From: Acidibrevibacterium fodinaquatile
GTDB taxonomy: Bacteria; Pseudomonadota; Alphaproteobacteria; Acetobacterales; Acetobacteraceae
Assembly: GCF_003352165.1 (NCBI RefSeq)
Contig: NZ_CP029176.1
Location: forward strand, 744,001 to 808,000
Direction: 5' to 3'
DNA length: 64,000 nucleotides
Shown here: piece after piece, positions 9,165-17,864 of the stretch
How positions within the stretch are numbered: position 1 is the stretch's first letter
Layout of the letters: each line of letters starts with the position of its first letter
Program-made: the position numbers and the translations under genes
The notes under the pieces: model-generated
Database searches by the model: none
What the model was told of the DNA's origin: nothing
Seen by the model: only the letters and a program-made list of their open reading frames with translations

Positions 9165-9736
9165 GTGCGGCGCTGTCTGAGCGGGCGCTCAGCGTGCCGC
9201 GCGCGCTCGCGATCGTGCTCGCCTCCCGGCGCGCCAAGATCGCAACCGGCGCCGTGTTCGTGCTCTTCTCCGTCTTTTACGCGATGCTGTTGCCGGCGAC
9301 CTATACCAGCGGCGTCATCGGGCTGGTTTCGCTCCGCTATCTGACGCCGGGGATGCTCGAGCTTGCGCTCGTGATGGCAGCGCTCTTGGCGCTCACCCTC
9401 AGTCTCGGGGTCTATGGGTTTCAGCAGGGGGCGGGTGCGAAGCCAGCGGGGAGCGTGGTGGGCGCCATTCTCGCGGCGCTGCCGCCGTTGCTGTGCTGCT
9501 CGCCGGTCTTGCCGCTCGCGATCGCCATGGTCGCCGCGGTATTGCCGGCCGCCGGCGCCTTCGGTGTGCCGATCCAGGGCTTCATCGCAACCCACGAAGG
9601 GATGCTCTACGCCATCGCGACGGGCCTGATGGCCTGGGGCCTCTATGGCAACGCGCGGCGCGTGCTCGCTTGCCCGCATTGCCTGCTCCCCCGCGGCACA
9701 GCCGATGCCGGCTGCGCCATTCCGACGACAAAATAA
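9161..9736 (+). CDS. Polytopic membrane protein with Cys-Cys pair, putative mercury transporter
   Basis: 191 residues with hydrophobic segments at about 27-49, 62-88, 98-132 (long enough for two passes or a re-entrant pair) and 146-163. C112-C113 sit inside the third segment (LLCCSPVLPLA). A vicinal cysteine pair within a membrane helix is also seen in MerT, MerC and MerF. The C-terminal tail carries CPHC (C171, C174) and C185. No overall match to MerT, MerC, MerE or MerF was recognised, so this may be an unrelated or very divergent Hg(II) importer feeding MerA. It is translationally coupled to the thioredoxin-like gene by ATGA and ends 13 nt before merA. Confidence 0.7.
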   Translation: MSAALSERALSVPRALAIVLASRRAKIATGAVFVLFSVFYAMLLPATYTSGVIGLVSLRYLTPGMLELALVMAALLALTLSLGVYGFQQGAGAKPAGSVVGAILAALPPLLCCSPVLPLAIAMVAAVLPAAGAFGVPIQGFIATHEGMLYAIATGLMAWGLYGNARRVLACPHCLLPRGTADAGCAIPTTK

Positions 9737-9749
9737 GGAAACAAATCCG

Positions 9750-11180
9750 ATGTCTAACTGTTGTGCGGCGCCCGGCGCGGGCGCATCGACCCCTGACCTC
9801 GTGGTGGTTGGCGCCGGCTCGGCGGGATTTTCGGCGGCGATCCGGGCGAGCGAACTCGGCGCGCGCGTCGCCTTGATCGGGTCGGGGACGATCGGCGGCA
9901 CCTGCGTCAATATCGGCTGCGTGCCGTCCAAAACGCTGATCCGCGCCGCCGAGACGCTGCACCAGGCGAAGGCGGCGGCGCGTTTCGCCGGGATCGCGGC
10001 GGAGGCGCGGCTTGCCGATTGGTCGGCGCTGCTCGCCCAGAAAGACGCCTTGGTCGCCGACATGCGCGACGCGAAATATGCCGCCCTGCTGCCCGACTAT
10101 GAGGGGATCCGCTACGTCGCGGGCGCTGCCCGCTTCACCGCGGGCGGCCTCGTCGCCGGCGATGAGCACTTTCCCGCCGCGCGCGTCGTCATCGCGACCG
10201 GCGCCGCACCGGCGATCCCAGCGATTCCGGGCATCAACGAGGTGCCCTATCTCACCAGCACCTCGGCGCTCGCGCTCGCGCGGCTGCCGCGCTCGCTGCT
10301 GGTGATTGGTGGCGGCGTGATCGGCTGCGAATTGGGCCAGATGTTCGCGCGCTTCGGCGTTGCCGTCACCCTCGTCTGCCGCTCGCATCTCCTGCCCGGC
10401 TTCGCGCCGGAGGTGGTCGCGGCGCTGACCGGCTATTTGCGCGAGGAAGGGATCACCGTCCGCTGCGGCGTTGCTTATCAGCGCATCGCGCGCGATGCGG
10501 CCGGCATCGCGCTCGCCGTGACGGCCGATGGCCGACCGGAAACGATCCGCGCCGAGCAGGTTCTGGTCGCGACCGGGCGGGCGCCGAACAGCGCTGGGCT
10601 CGACCTCGCTTCCGCCGGCATCGCGACCGACGCGCGCGGCGCCATCACCGTCGATGACTTCCTCGCAACCTCCCGCCCCGGCGTTTATGCCGCCGGCGAC
10701 GTCACCGGCCGTGACCAGTTCGTCTATATGGCGGCCTATGGCGCGAAGCTCGCGGCCGAGAATGCGCTGAACGGCAATGCCCGCCGCTACGATGCCCGCG
10801 CCATGCCAGAGGTGGTGTTCACCGACCCGCAAGCGGCGCGCGTCGGCCTCACCGAAGAGCAAGCCCGCGCCGAGGGGCACGCGGTGCGCACGGTGACGCT
10901 CGCGCTCGATCAGGTGCCGCGGGCGCTCGCCGCGCGCGATACGCGCGGGCTGATCACGCTGGTCGCCGAAGAGGGCAGCCTGCGCTTGCTCGGGGCGCAG
11001 ATCCTGGCGCCGGAAGGGGCGGATGCGATCCAGACGGCGGTGCTCGCGATCAAGCACCGGCTGACCGTCACCGATCTCGCCGAAACCCTGTTCCCCTATC
11101 TCACCACCGTCGAGGGGCTGAAACTCGCGGCGCTCGGGTTCCAGAAGGACATCGCCAAACTCTCCTGCTGCGCCGGATAG
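9750..11180 (+). CDS. merA: Mercuric reductase
   Basis: 476 residues, with AAGGAA 9 nt before the ATG. It reduces Hg(II) to volatile Hg(0) with NADPH in the cytoplasm. Visible features: FAD-binding GAGSAG, redox pair C52/C57 in GGTCVNIGCVPSK, NAD(P) site GGGVIGCE, FAD motif AAGDVTG, and the C-terminal pair C473-C474 in LSCCAG, which accepts Hg(II) in MerA and is absent from lipoamide dehydrogenases. It lacks the N-terminal HMA (NmerA) domain but has a short C4-C5 pair at the N-terminus (MSNCC). The length fits a core-only MerA. It is the last gene of the predicted operon. Confidence 0.95.
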   Translation: MSNCCAAPGAGASTPDLVVVGAGSAGFSAAIRASELGARVALIGSGTIGGTCVNIGCVPSKTLIRAAETLHQAKAAARFAGIAAEARLADWSALLAQKDALVADMRDAKYAALLPDYEGIRYVAGAARFTAGGLVAGDEHFPAARVVIATGAAPAIPAIPGINEVPYLTSTSALALARLPRSLLVIGGGVIGCELGQMFARFGVAVTLVCRSHLLPGFAPEVVAALTGYLREEGITVRCGVAYQRIARDAAGIALAVTADGRPETIRAEQVLVATGRAPNSAGLDLASAGIATDARGAITVDDFLATSRPGVYAAGDVTGRDQFVYMAAYGAKLAAENALNGNARRYDARAMPEVVFTDPQAARVGLTEEQARAEGHAVRTVTLALDQVPRALAARDTRGLITLVAEEGSLRLLGAQILAPEGADAIQTAVLAIKHRLTVTDLAETLFPYLTTVEGLKLAALGFQKDIAKLSCCAG

Positions 11181-11384
11181 GGTTTTTCCCCCGCGCGGGT
11201 CGCTATCGGGCAGCGGCGGGAGCAGGTGGCGGCGAATTCGCTATTCCATGGCCGCGCACCGCGTGACGGTGGCGCCGGCGACCCAGCGGATCGGCCGCGC
11301 AAACGGGAACAGGAACGGGCCGAACCGATACCCAATAGCGCACGAAAAGGGAGAAATTCGATGATTTTTCGGGGATAAGAAAGC

Positions 11385-11418
11385 GTTCTTTTTTGAAAAA
11401 AAGAACCAAAAAACTTTT
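11385..11418. terminator. A/T-rich hairpin, family A copy 1
   Basis: GTTCTTTTTT and AAAAAAGAAC form the stem, followed by CCAAAAAACTTTT. It is one of seven related hairpins in this window, each between gene ends. Here it lies between the merA end and the 3' end of the opposite-strand DUF2442 gene, so a bidirectional terminator role is plausible. The 11181-11384 stretch before it shows no supportable gene. Confidence 0.6.
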
Positions 11419-11425
11419 GCTGGTT

Positions 11426-11689
11426 TTACGCCGCGTCCGGCAGGGGATGCGCGGGGTGGGTTTGGTCTCCGAGGCCGGCGAGGAGGCCGGCGATGGAAAT
11501 ATCCTCGTCGAGCTGATCCCAATGCAGGCCGCGCGGGCTGATCTCGAAGGCCATGCGTTCTTCCGGGCGGGCGCGGAGCAGCCGGGGAAACCATGCCAGC
11601 GGCACGCCGAGAACGCGCCCGTCCCGCAAGGTGACCCAGAGGGAACAGTCATCGAACCGGACGGCAACGGCCTCAGGCGAAGAATTCAT
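11426..11689 (-). CDS. DUF2442 domain protein
   Basis: 87 residues. The pattern AVAVRFDDCSLWVTLRDGR, then VPLAWFPRLLRARPEER and WDQLDEDISIAGLLAG is characteristic of DUF2442 proteins, which have a small beta-rich domain of unknown function. Its first 17 nt overlap the end of the DUF4160 gene, so the two are translated together. The pair recurs in many bacteria, sometimes described as toxin-antitoxin-like, without proof. Confidence 0.85.
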   Translation of the reverse strand: MNSSPEAVAVRFDDCSLWVTLRDGRVLGVPLAWFPRLLRARPEERMAFEISPRGLHWDQLDEDISIAGLLAGLGDQTHPAHPLPDAA

Positions 11690-11915
11690 CCCACTTCCTC
11701 ATGATCAGGTTCCTGTTGGCCTCGATCATCGCCACTAGCACACGCTGAGTTCGGGCGTCGAAACCATCACTATACGCGATCCTGATCTCGGGCGTGAGCC
11801 AAAATTTTGCTTCCCTGCCACCCGCGCGGACGTGAACATGCACGGATTCCCGCGGATTGCCTTCATTGGCATAGAAGAAAAACTTGAACCCATCCTGGTG
11901 GAAAATCACCGGCAT
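11673..11915 (-). CDS. DUF4160 domain protein
   Basis: 80 residues starting MPVIFHQDGFKFFFYANEG. The pattern FFFYANEGNPRESVHVHVRAG and AKFWLTPEIRIAYSDGF is diagnostic of DUF4160. Function is unknown. It is the first gene of a two-gene unit with the DUF2442 gene. No paired antitoxin DNA-binding domain is visible in either protein. Confidence 0.85.
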   Translation of the reverse strand: MPVIFHQDGFKFFFYANEGNPRESVHVHVRAGGREAKFWLTPEIRIAYSDGFDARTQRVLVAMIEANRNLIMRKWDEFFA

Positions 11916-12146
11916 TGAGGCCCCCTTGGCTGCGGAAGCCGCCTTTATCGCTCACGCCCTTGCCCCCTGCATCCATTCATTTTCAGAGAAGCGTAACTAA
12001 GATTGCGGCGGCGCGAGAAGGCGGGCCATTTTGTGCTTGCGCGGGGCGGCGATACCGGCCTTAAGCTTGCGCCCGGCGCCGTCGAATGGCGGCCCCGTCG
12101 CGGGCGCCTCGACGGGCGGGAAATTTCAGCACAAGGACCAAGCGAC

Positions 12147-12287
12147 ATGGGCAAGGGCGACAAACAACGCGGCAACCGCGAGGCCAAGAAGCCGAAGGCG
12201 AACAAGAAGGTCGCGCCGGTGAGTTCGACGTTCCTGAAACCGCGGCCGGAGGCTCCGAAGCCGGGCGCCAAGCCGGCGCCAAAATAG
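12147..12287 (+). CDS. Small basic conserved protein (MGKGDKQRGN family)
   Basis: 46 residues. The ATG has AAGGA 9 nt upstream. Lys/Arg/Gln-rich start MGKGDKQRGNREAKKPKANK, then a Pro/Lys-rich tail ending KPAPK. Very similar short proteins beginning MGKGDKxRGNRE occur across alphaproteobacteria and have no assigned function. High charge and lack of hydrophobic residues suggest a disordered protein that may bind nucleic acid; this is inference. The upstream 11916-12146 interval holds no other recognisable feature. Confidence 0.75.
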   Translation: MGKGDKQRGNREAKKPKANKKVAPVSSTFLKPRPEAPKPGAKPAPK

Positions 12288-12352
12288 GCGGGGCGGCGAA
12301 GCCGGGAAGGATTGGCTATTCAGTGGCCGTTAACCGCGTGTAGAGTGACGCG

Positions 12353-13573
12353 GTGCGCGCATTATTGATCTGCCCCGATACCCCGCCAGATGCGGTAAAC
12401 CAAGCCGGCGGGACGCGGCGGCTTGGCCTTTTCGTGGAGGCCATCGGCCGGATCGCCGATGAGATCGAGATGCTCTTTCTCGTCCCGGAAAATTTCATTC
12501 GGGAGGCACCGGACGAGGCAACGCTGTCCCGCCAGCAATCGGCCTTCTGGGGGCGTGCCATCCGGGCGATGCTCGCGCCGCTCGAACGGCGGCAGGAAAA
12601 TAACCTCAACCATTATGTGCTGCCGACCATTTCGATCCGCCACCATCCGTTTTTCCATGCCTATTCCGGCGATCGTCAGGTTGCGGCGGTGGCCGAGCGG
12701 CTGAGACAAAAATACGATCTCGTCTTCGTGCAGCGGCTCGCTGCCATGTCTCCGGTCTTGCGGACAAACATGGCGCTACCGCCGACTTTCCTCGATCTTG
12801 ACGACGTCGAACACAAGGCGCGGCTGCGCGCGGCGCTGGCGCCACCGCGCTATCCCGGGAAATATGCCCATGTTGCGCAGATTCCGGCGATCCATCTGGC
12901 GGAACGGCGCGCGGCGCGGTTGGCGCGGGCGACATTCGTGTGTTCGGAGCTGGATGATCGCTATCTCACCCGGCTTGGCCTCAGACGGCTGCATGTGGTG
13001 CCAAACGCCGTGCCGCTTCCCGAGCGAAAATACCGCGCCGTTGTCGAGAAAACGATCCTCTATCTCGGCAATTACGGCCATGCGCCGAATATCGGCGCCG
13101 CCGAGCGGCTGATCCGCCGCATTTTCCCGGCGGTGCGCGACGCGGTGCCGGACGCGCGGCTGCTGATTGCGGGGAGCCCGCCGGCGGCGTTGCCGTCTTC
13201 AAAAAATCCGCCGGACGGAGTCGATTTTCTCGGCTTCGTCCACGATCTCGACGCACTTTACGCCGCCGCGCGCGTCGTGTGCTGCCCGATCACCGAAGGC
13301 GGCGGCACGCGGGTCAAGATCATCGAAGCCGGCGCCTATGGCCGGCCGGTGGCCTCAACGCGCGTCGGCGCCGAGGGGCTGAATTTCGTTGCCGGCCGAG
13401 AAATCATCCTGGCCGACAGCGACGAAGACCTCAGCCGCGCCTGCGTCGCGCTGTTGAACGATGCGGAACGCTGCGAGCGGATCGGCGCGGCTATCCAAGA
13501 AAAAGTGTATCAGGCATACAACCCTGAGCGGGTCGTCGAGTCGATCACGAACTTAATTAAGCGCGACCTATAG
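12353..13573 (+). CDS. Glycosyltransferase family 4-like protein
   Basis: 406 residues with a GTG start (MRALLICPDTPPD). The GT-B fold is recognisable. The C-terminal half has LYLGNYGHAPNIGAAERLI, LLIAGSPP, and the donor-binding CPITEGGGTRVKIIEAGAYG with the E-x7-E-like glutamates, followed by RPVASTRVGAEGL. It likely transfers a sugar from a nucleotide donor to a surface polysaccharide or lipid carrier at the cytoplasmic face. It is the first gene of the polysaccharide region and its stop overlaps the convergent FkbM gene end. Donor and acceptor are unknown. Confidence 0.85.
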   Translation: MRALLICPDTPPDAVNQAGGTRRLGLFVEAIGRIADEIEMLFLVPENFIREAPDEATLSRQQSAFWGRAIRAMLAPLERRQENNLNHYVLPTISIRHHPFFHAYSGDRQVAAVAERLRQKYDLVFVQRLAAMSPVLRTNMALPPTFLDLDDVEHKARLRAALAPPRYPGKYAHVAQIPAIHLAERRAARLARATFVCSELDDRYLTRLGLRRLHVVPNAVPLPERKYRAVVEKTILYLGNYGHAPNIGAAERLIRRIFPAVRDAVPDARLLIAGSPPAALPSSKNPPDGVDFLGFVHDLDALYAAARVVCCPITEGGGTRVKIIEAGAYGRPVASTRVGAEGLNFVAGREIILADSDEDLSRACVALLNDAERCERIGAAIQEKVYQAYNPERVVESITNLIKRDL

Positions 13574-14347
13574 CCTGCTCTTGTTGATCATATAGAGATC
13601 GAATTCGATCAGGCGTGGAAAATGCCCTTCGTTGTTCGGAAAAATCCCGCTCATGACAAAATCTCTGGCTTCGAGATAGTCGATAATGTCTTTGTAGACG
13701 GGCGCATTTTGATATATCGGCACCACAGACACCTCCACTTGCAAGGCGGGAATGGCGGCAAGGCTGCGGGAGGCGCCTTTCAGAACTTCTAGATCAAATC
13801 CTTGAGTATCTATCTTTAGGTAGGCGTTCTTCTTATGGTATTTCCGGGTGATCTCATCATAAACTTCGTCAACAGTGCGGGTTTTCACCATAACTTTTTC
13901 TCGCACGACGTTGAGATCGACAAACAGTTTGGTGTCGTCGTGTTTTGGATCTCGAAATGAATTGAGTTCTGTGTTCTCCATCACGTTGAATTCGAATTCG
14001 CCGTTTTCCGAGCCCAACGCGATGTCTTCGATTACCCAGGATTTTTCACGTGAGGCCTTTTCCTTCAACACGCGAGCGAGATTGGGAGTTGGCTCAAAAG
14101 AAACAACCAGCCCCTCGTAGCCGACTTCGTTGCGCAGGAACTGATAGTATTGTCCGACATTCGCGCCGACGTCGAAGACCACATCGACGTCCAGAAATTT
14201 GAAAAGTTTCTGGAGATATTCCGATGCCGTATAGGAGTGCAGGCGCCAATTTGGTATGATTGTATAACCAAATTTCTTGGCGGCTCCAAAGACTCGTTTC
14301 TTCAATCCGCTGGCGCTGCTCATGGTCTCTGTTGGTCCTTCGATCAT
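13568..14347 (-). CDS. FkbM family methyltransferase
   Basis: 259 residues. The SAM-binding motif is FDVGANVGQ at about 58-66, with downstream VSFEPTPN and YLKIDTQGFDLEVLKG, diagnostic of FkbM-type O-methyltransferases that often decorate glycans. The start at 14347 was chosen because its ATG overlaps the stop of the upstream glycosyltransferase as ATGA; an internal ATG at 14323 with AAGGA upstream is an alternative. The stretch has visibly more A/T than its neighbours (many AAA, TTT, GAT codons), which suggests acquisition from elsewhere. Confidence 0.9.
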   Translation of the reverse strand: MIEGPTETMSSASGLKKRVFGAAKKFGYTIIPNWRLHSYTASEYLQKLFKFLDVDVVFDVGANVGQYYQFLRNEVGYEGLVVSFEPTPNLARVLKEKASREKSWVIEDIALGSENGEFEFNVMENTELNSFRDPKHDDTKLFVDLNVVREKVMVKTRTVDEVYDEITRKYHKKNAYLKIDTQGFDLEVLKGASRSLAAIPALQVEVSVVPIYQNAPVYKDIIDYLEARDFVMSGIFPNNEGHFPRLIEFDLYMINKSRL

Positions 14348-15321
14348 GCCTGGGCGGCAGGAAAAAATCTTTTTGCGGCGGCGACGATGGCGCTGCCGCT
14401 CAAGCGCGTCATTCCGCTGGGCGCCTGGTAAGCCCCGCCTTTCCCCCGCAGCCCGTCCCAGAGGCCGGCGCGCACCGCGTCCACATGGGCTTGGCTGTCG
14501 CGCATGCGGTCGATCTGGCGCGCCTGGCGCAGAATCGTCCAGAGCAGGGCGCGCAGATATTTTTTCGTCGGGCAGAATTTCCGCCACATCAGAATTTCGT
14601 TGCGGGTCATGAAGTAGAAATAATACGGTTTCACATCCCGAGGCGAGAGGATCGTCGGCTTGGCTGCGTGAAAAATCACCGCATCGAACACCATGACATT
14701 GCGGAAGCCGGCCAGAGCACTGCGGATCGAATAGTCGATATCCTCCCAATAGGCGAAAATCCGCTCATCGAGCAGCCCGATTTTTTCGACCAGTGCGCGC
14801 CGCGCCAGCATCGCCGTGCCCCAGAGCGCCATGTGGCCGGGCTCGGCCGCTTGCCAGAGGCGGGCTTTTTCCAGATCTTCGGTCGGCTCATAGGTGGGCG
14901 CCGCGAGGTCGAAGCGGCCGCCGGCGAAGTGGATGGTGGCGTGGTCCTGATCGTCGCAGACCAGCGGGCTTGCGAGGCCGATGGCGGGATCCGCCTCGCA
15001 GGTGGCGATCAGCCGGGCCAGGGTGTCGGGCGCGGCGGTGGCGTCGTTGTTGAACAGCCAGAGATAATCCGCCCCGTCCGCCAGCGCGCGCCGCATGCCG
15101 AGATTGTTGCCGCCGGTGTAGCCGAGATTTTCGGGGCTCTCGATCAGCGTGATGCGCTCGCCGAGGGCGCGCAACGCCGCAAGCGAGCCATCGGTCGAGC
15201 CATTATCGACGACCAGGAGGCGGACATTTGGATAGGTCTGCCGCTCCAGTGACTCAAGACAGCGCAGCGTGTCCTCCGCGCCATTCCAGTTGAGGACAAT
15301 GATGGCGACAGCCGGCGGCAT
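14344..15321 (-). CDS. Glycosyltransferase family 2 (rhamnosyltransferase-like)
   Basis: 325 residues. The GT-A fold is clear: VAIIVLNWNGAED at the N-terminus, VVDNGSTDGS for nucleotide binding, NNLGMRRAL, and WLFNNDA as the DxD-equivalent. WEDIDYSIRSALAGFR follows as the acceptor-side motif typical of WbbL/RfbF-like enzymes. It probably adds a sugar to an O-antigen or exopolysaccharide repeat. The start has AGGAACG upstream. Its stop is coupled with the FkbM gene by ATGA. Confidence 0.9.
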   Translation of the reverse strand: MPPAVAIIVLNWNGAEDTLRCLESLERQTYPNVRLLVVDNGSTDGSLAALRALGERITLIESPENLGYTGGNNLGMRRALADGADYLWLFNNDATAAPDTLARLIATCEADPAIGLASPLVCDDQDHATIHFAGGRFDLAAPTYEPTEDLEKARLWQAAEPGHMALWGTAMLARRALVEKIGLLDERIFAYWEDIDYSIRSALAGFRNVMVFDAVIFHAAKPTILSPRDVKPYYFYFMTRNEILMWRKFCPTKKYLRALLWTILRQARQIDRMRDSQAHVDAVRAGLWDGLRGKGGAYQAPSGMTRLSGSAIVAAAKRFFPAAQA

Positions 15322-15351
15322 GGGGCGTTCCTGGTGTCTAAGAAAAAAACT

Positions 15352-16524
15352 TTACTGGCCCGCCATCGCCGCCGCAAGCCGCGCCCGGCGGGCGTTGATC
15401 AGGCGGCGGCCGAGGGCGATCATCGGCCGCTCGATCACGTGATAGGTGCAGAAGGCGCAGAGACAGGTCGCGCCGGTGACCGCAAGCCAGCCGGCGGCAT
15501 AGGCCAGGATCGCCGCGAGACCGCTGGCCCCGGTGTGGAACAGAAGCGGGAAGCGCCCAGGGAGAAGCTCGATCGCGGCATAGTGGATCAGATAGGCGCT
15601 GAAGCTGATTTTCCCGACCCAGGCGACGAGCGGATTGACGAAGAGGCCGCCCGGCGCGGCGCGCGAGAGGGCCAGGACGAAGAGCGCAAGCGGCAGGCTG
15701 GCGGCTTGCGCGTGTCCGATCGGCCAGCCCGCCTCGCCCGCCCATTGCGGCACCGCGGCCCAGGCGAGCGCGAAAAATCCCACCAGCGCGAGGCCGGCGA
15801 TGGCGCCGGCAAAGCGCTGCGGGATGATCGCCGCCGGCCGCAAGAGGAAGAACACCATTGTGCCGAGCGCGAAGACCGGCAATTGGTTGGGAAACCAGAA
15901 ATAGAGAATGTCCTCGACGGCGCGCGTCGAATAGCGCTCGCCCCACAGGGCGAAACCCACCCGGTTGGCGAGAATGGCAAAGAGCAAGGCCGCGAGCGTG
16001 AAGACGATGGCGCGCCGGAGCGAGGTAATGAATGAGGCGATGAGCGGGAACAGGGCGTAGAAGGTGAATTCCACGCTGACGCTCCAGCCGCCCGGGATCA
16101 CCGACCATTGGCCCATCACGGTCGGCGCGGTCAGCGGGTGCCAGAGATTGACGAAACCATAGGCGGTGAGGAATTGCGCGAGGTCGAACCCATGCGCCGG
16201 CGGGTCGAGCCACCAATAAAACAGGCCGCCGAGATAATAGGCCGGCAGAATGCGAAAGACGCGGCGGAGGAAAAACGCGCCGATATCGGCGCGCCCGCGC
16301 CGCGCGACTTCGCCATGCCAGGAAAGCAGAAGCGTGACACAGCTCGCGAGAAAGAACAGCTGCACCCCGTGCCAGCCGAGGACGGTCAGGCGATGGACGG
16401 GATAGGGCAGTTCGGGATAGCTGAACGTGAGATGGCAGGTGATGACGAGCAGGATGGCATAGCCACGAACCGCGTCGATATAGGCGAAAACCGGATGCTC
16501 GGCCCCGCCCGTTTCCTCCGCCAT
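15352..16524 (-). CDS. Acyltransferase 3 family membrane protein
   Basis: 390 residues with about ten hydrophobic segments. The N-terminal YIDAVRGYAILLVITCHLTF contains the R and H residues conserved in acyltransferase 3 (OafA/NodX/ExoZ) proteins. GGWSVSVEFTFYALFP is the second signature region. These inner-membrane enzymes O-acetylate lipopolysaccharide or exopolysaccharide sugars. It lies 30 nt upstream of the GT2 gene on the same strand, so the three genes (acyltransferase, GT2, FkbM) are likely one operon modifying the same glycan. Confidence 0.9.
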   Translation of the reverse strand: MAEETGGAEHPVFAYIDAVRGYAILLVITCHLTFSYPELPYPVHRLTVLGWHGVQLFFLASCVTLLLSWHGEVARRGRADIGAFFLRRVFRILPAYYLGGLFYWWLDPPAHGFDLAQFLTAYGFVNLWHPLTAPTVMGQWSVIPGGWSVSVEFTFYALFPLIASFITSLRRAIVFTLAALLFAILANRVGFALWGERYSTRAVEDILYFWFPNQLPVFALGTMVFFLLRPAAIIPQRFAGAIAGLALVGFFALAWAAVPQWAGEAGWPIGHAQAASLPLALFVLALSRAAPGGLFVNPLVAWVGKISFSAYLIHYAAIELLPGRFPLLFHTGASGLAAILAYAAGWLAVTGATCLCAFCTYHVIERPMIALGRRLINARRARLAAAMAGQ

Positions 16525-16580
16525 GCGTTCATTCCCCCTTCACGTTGCGCGAGGATAAGCGATAAACCGACTGTCTTCCA

Positions 16581-17786
16581 ATGTCGCGCGAGTGTTTCGT
16601 GATCCTGATTTTCGAGATGACCTGGCGCGCGCGCGCGCATGTCCCCGGCAACGCCGCGACCATCGACACCATCGCCCGGGCTTTTCCAGAGCAGGAGATC
16701 CGGGTTTTCGCCGAGGCCGAGCATCTCAGCGGGCTCAGGGCGCTGCTCGGGGGGGGTGCGAAAAAAATCGCGTTCTTTCCCGCCGCCGACCCCGCCTATC
16801 TTCAGGGCAAGACGCATATCGTCTCCGCCCGCCGTTTCGCGCGGGAGTTCGCAACATTGCGCCAGGCGCTGGCCGGCGCGCCGGCGGGGGAAAACCTGTT
16901 CCTGTTTCTGCTTTCCGCGACCTCGACCGCGATTTTCGCCGTCGCGCTGCTGGTCCGGCGCGCGCGCCGGATCAAGGGCGTTCATATCGGGCTGCACGGC
17001 AATCTCAACGAAATCACCGGCTGGCGCTCACGCAACCCGCTCGTCCGCGCCTTCGATCTCCGCGCGGCGCTGGCGGCGCCGCTGGGGAAAAAGCTCCGCT
17101 TTCTGGTCCTCGAAGAGGCGATCCGGCGGGAACTCGCGCGGATTTTGCCGCGTGCCGGGGCGCGCGCCGATGTTTTGTCGCTCCCGGTCAATCTCGGCGA
17201 GGTGGCAAGTGCGCCGCCGCCCTTTGCCCCGCCTTGGCGCTTCGGCCTGATCGGCCAGGCGACGCGCGACAAGGGGATCGAGGTGTTTCTCGAAATCGCG
17301 CGGCGGATGAAGGCGCGGTTTGGCGAGCGCGTCGAATTCTACGTCATCGGCATGATCCGCCATGACGCCGATCAGGCGCCGTTCGCGGTGCTGGCCCATC
17401 CGCCCGATCATGGCGGTCTCTCGCGCGCCGATTTCACCGCCCGGCTGGCCGCGATGCATTACATTCTGATGCCGCTCGCGCCGAGCTATTACGCGCTTTC
17501 GGCGAGCGGCGCGGTGATCGATGCCGTCACCTGGCGCAAACCGATGATCGGCTTTCGCCTGCCCATCCTCGCCGATCTCTTCGCCCGCTTCGGCGATCTC
17601 GGCAGGCTGGTGGACAGCACCGATGCGATGGCGGACGCGGTTGCGGATCTCGTCGAAACCCCCGATCAGGCAGGCTATGCCGCATGGCAAGCCGCCCTCA
17701 GTGAGGCGCGCGCAAGCCGCGATCCCGCCGCCCTCGCCGCCGGCTACGCCGCATTGGTCGCGGAAAAATTCCCTGACTTCGGGTAG
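16581..17786 (+). CDS. Glycosyltransferase-like protein (GT-B)
   Basis: 401 residues starting MSRECFVILIFEMTWRARAH. WRFGLIGQATRDKGIEVFLEIARRM matches the start of a GT-B C-terminal domain; HYILMPLAPSYYALSASGAVIDAV and WRKPMIGFRLPILADLF fit its donor-binding part. The family signature is weaker than in the other glycosyltransferases here. It is divergent from the acyltransferase gene with 56 nt between starts and ends just before a double hairpin. Confidence 0.65.
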   Translation: MSRECFVILIFEMTWRARAHVPGNAATIDTIARAFPEQEIRVFAEAEHLSGLRALLGGGAKKIAFFPAADPAYLQGKTHIVSARRFAREFATLRQALAGAPAGENLFLFLLSATSTAIFAVALLVRRARRIKGVHIGLHGNLNEITGWRSRNPLVRAFDLRAALAAPLGKKLRFLVLEEAIRRELARILPRAGARADVLSLPVNLGEVASAPPPFAPPWRFGLIGQATRDKGIEVFLEIARRMKARFGERVEFYVIGMIRHDADQAPFAVLAHPPDHGGLSRADFTARLAAMHYILMPLAPSYYALSASGAVIDAVTWRKPMIGFRLPILADLFARFGDLGRLVDSTDAMADAVADLVETPDQAGYAAWQAALSEARASRDPAALAAGYAALVAEKFPDFG

Positions 17787-17796
17787 AAAATTTTTT

Positions 17797-17857
17797 GCTT
17801 CTTTTTTATAAAAAAGAAGCGCTTTCTTGTTCTTTTTTGAAAAAAAACCAAAAAACG
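17797..17857. terminator. Double A/T-rich hairpin (family B then family A)
   Basis: GCTTCTTTTTT-AT-AAAAAAGAAGC (17797-17820) is a perfect 11-bp stem. A family A copy (GTTCTTTTTTG then AAAAAAAACC and AAAAAACGTTT) follows from 17829. It lies between convergent gene ends (the glycosyltransferase and hddA), fitting bidirectional termination. Confidence 0.7.
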
Positions 17858-17864
17858 TTTCCCC

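Noticed and set aside
11203-11667. A leftward frame through 11203-11400 with peptides such as FFSKKNAFLS.
   Set aside because: These residues are translations of the A/T-rich hairpin repeat, and the rest has no supporting motif.
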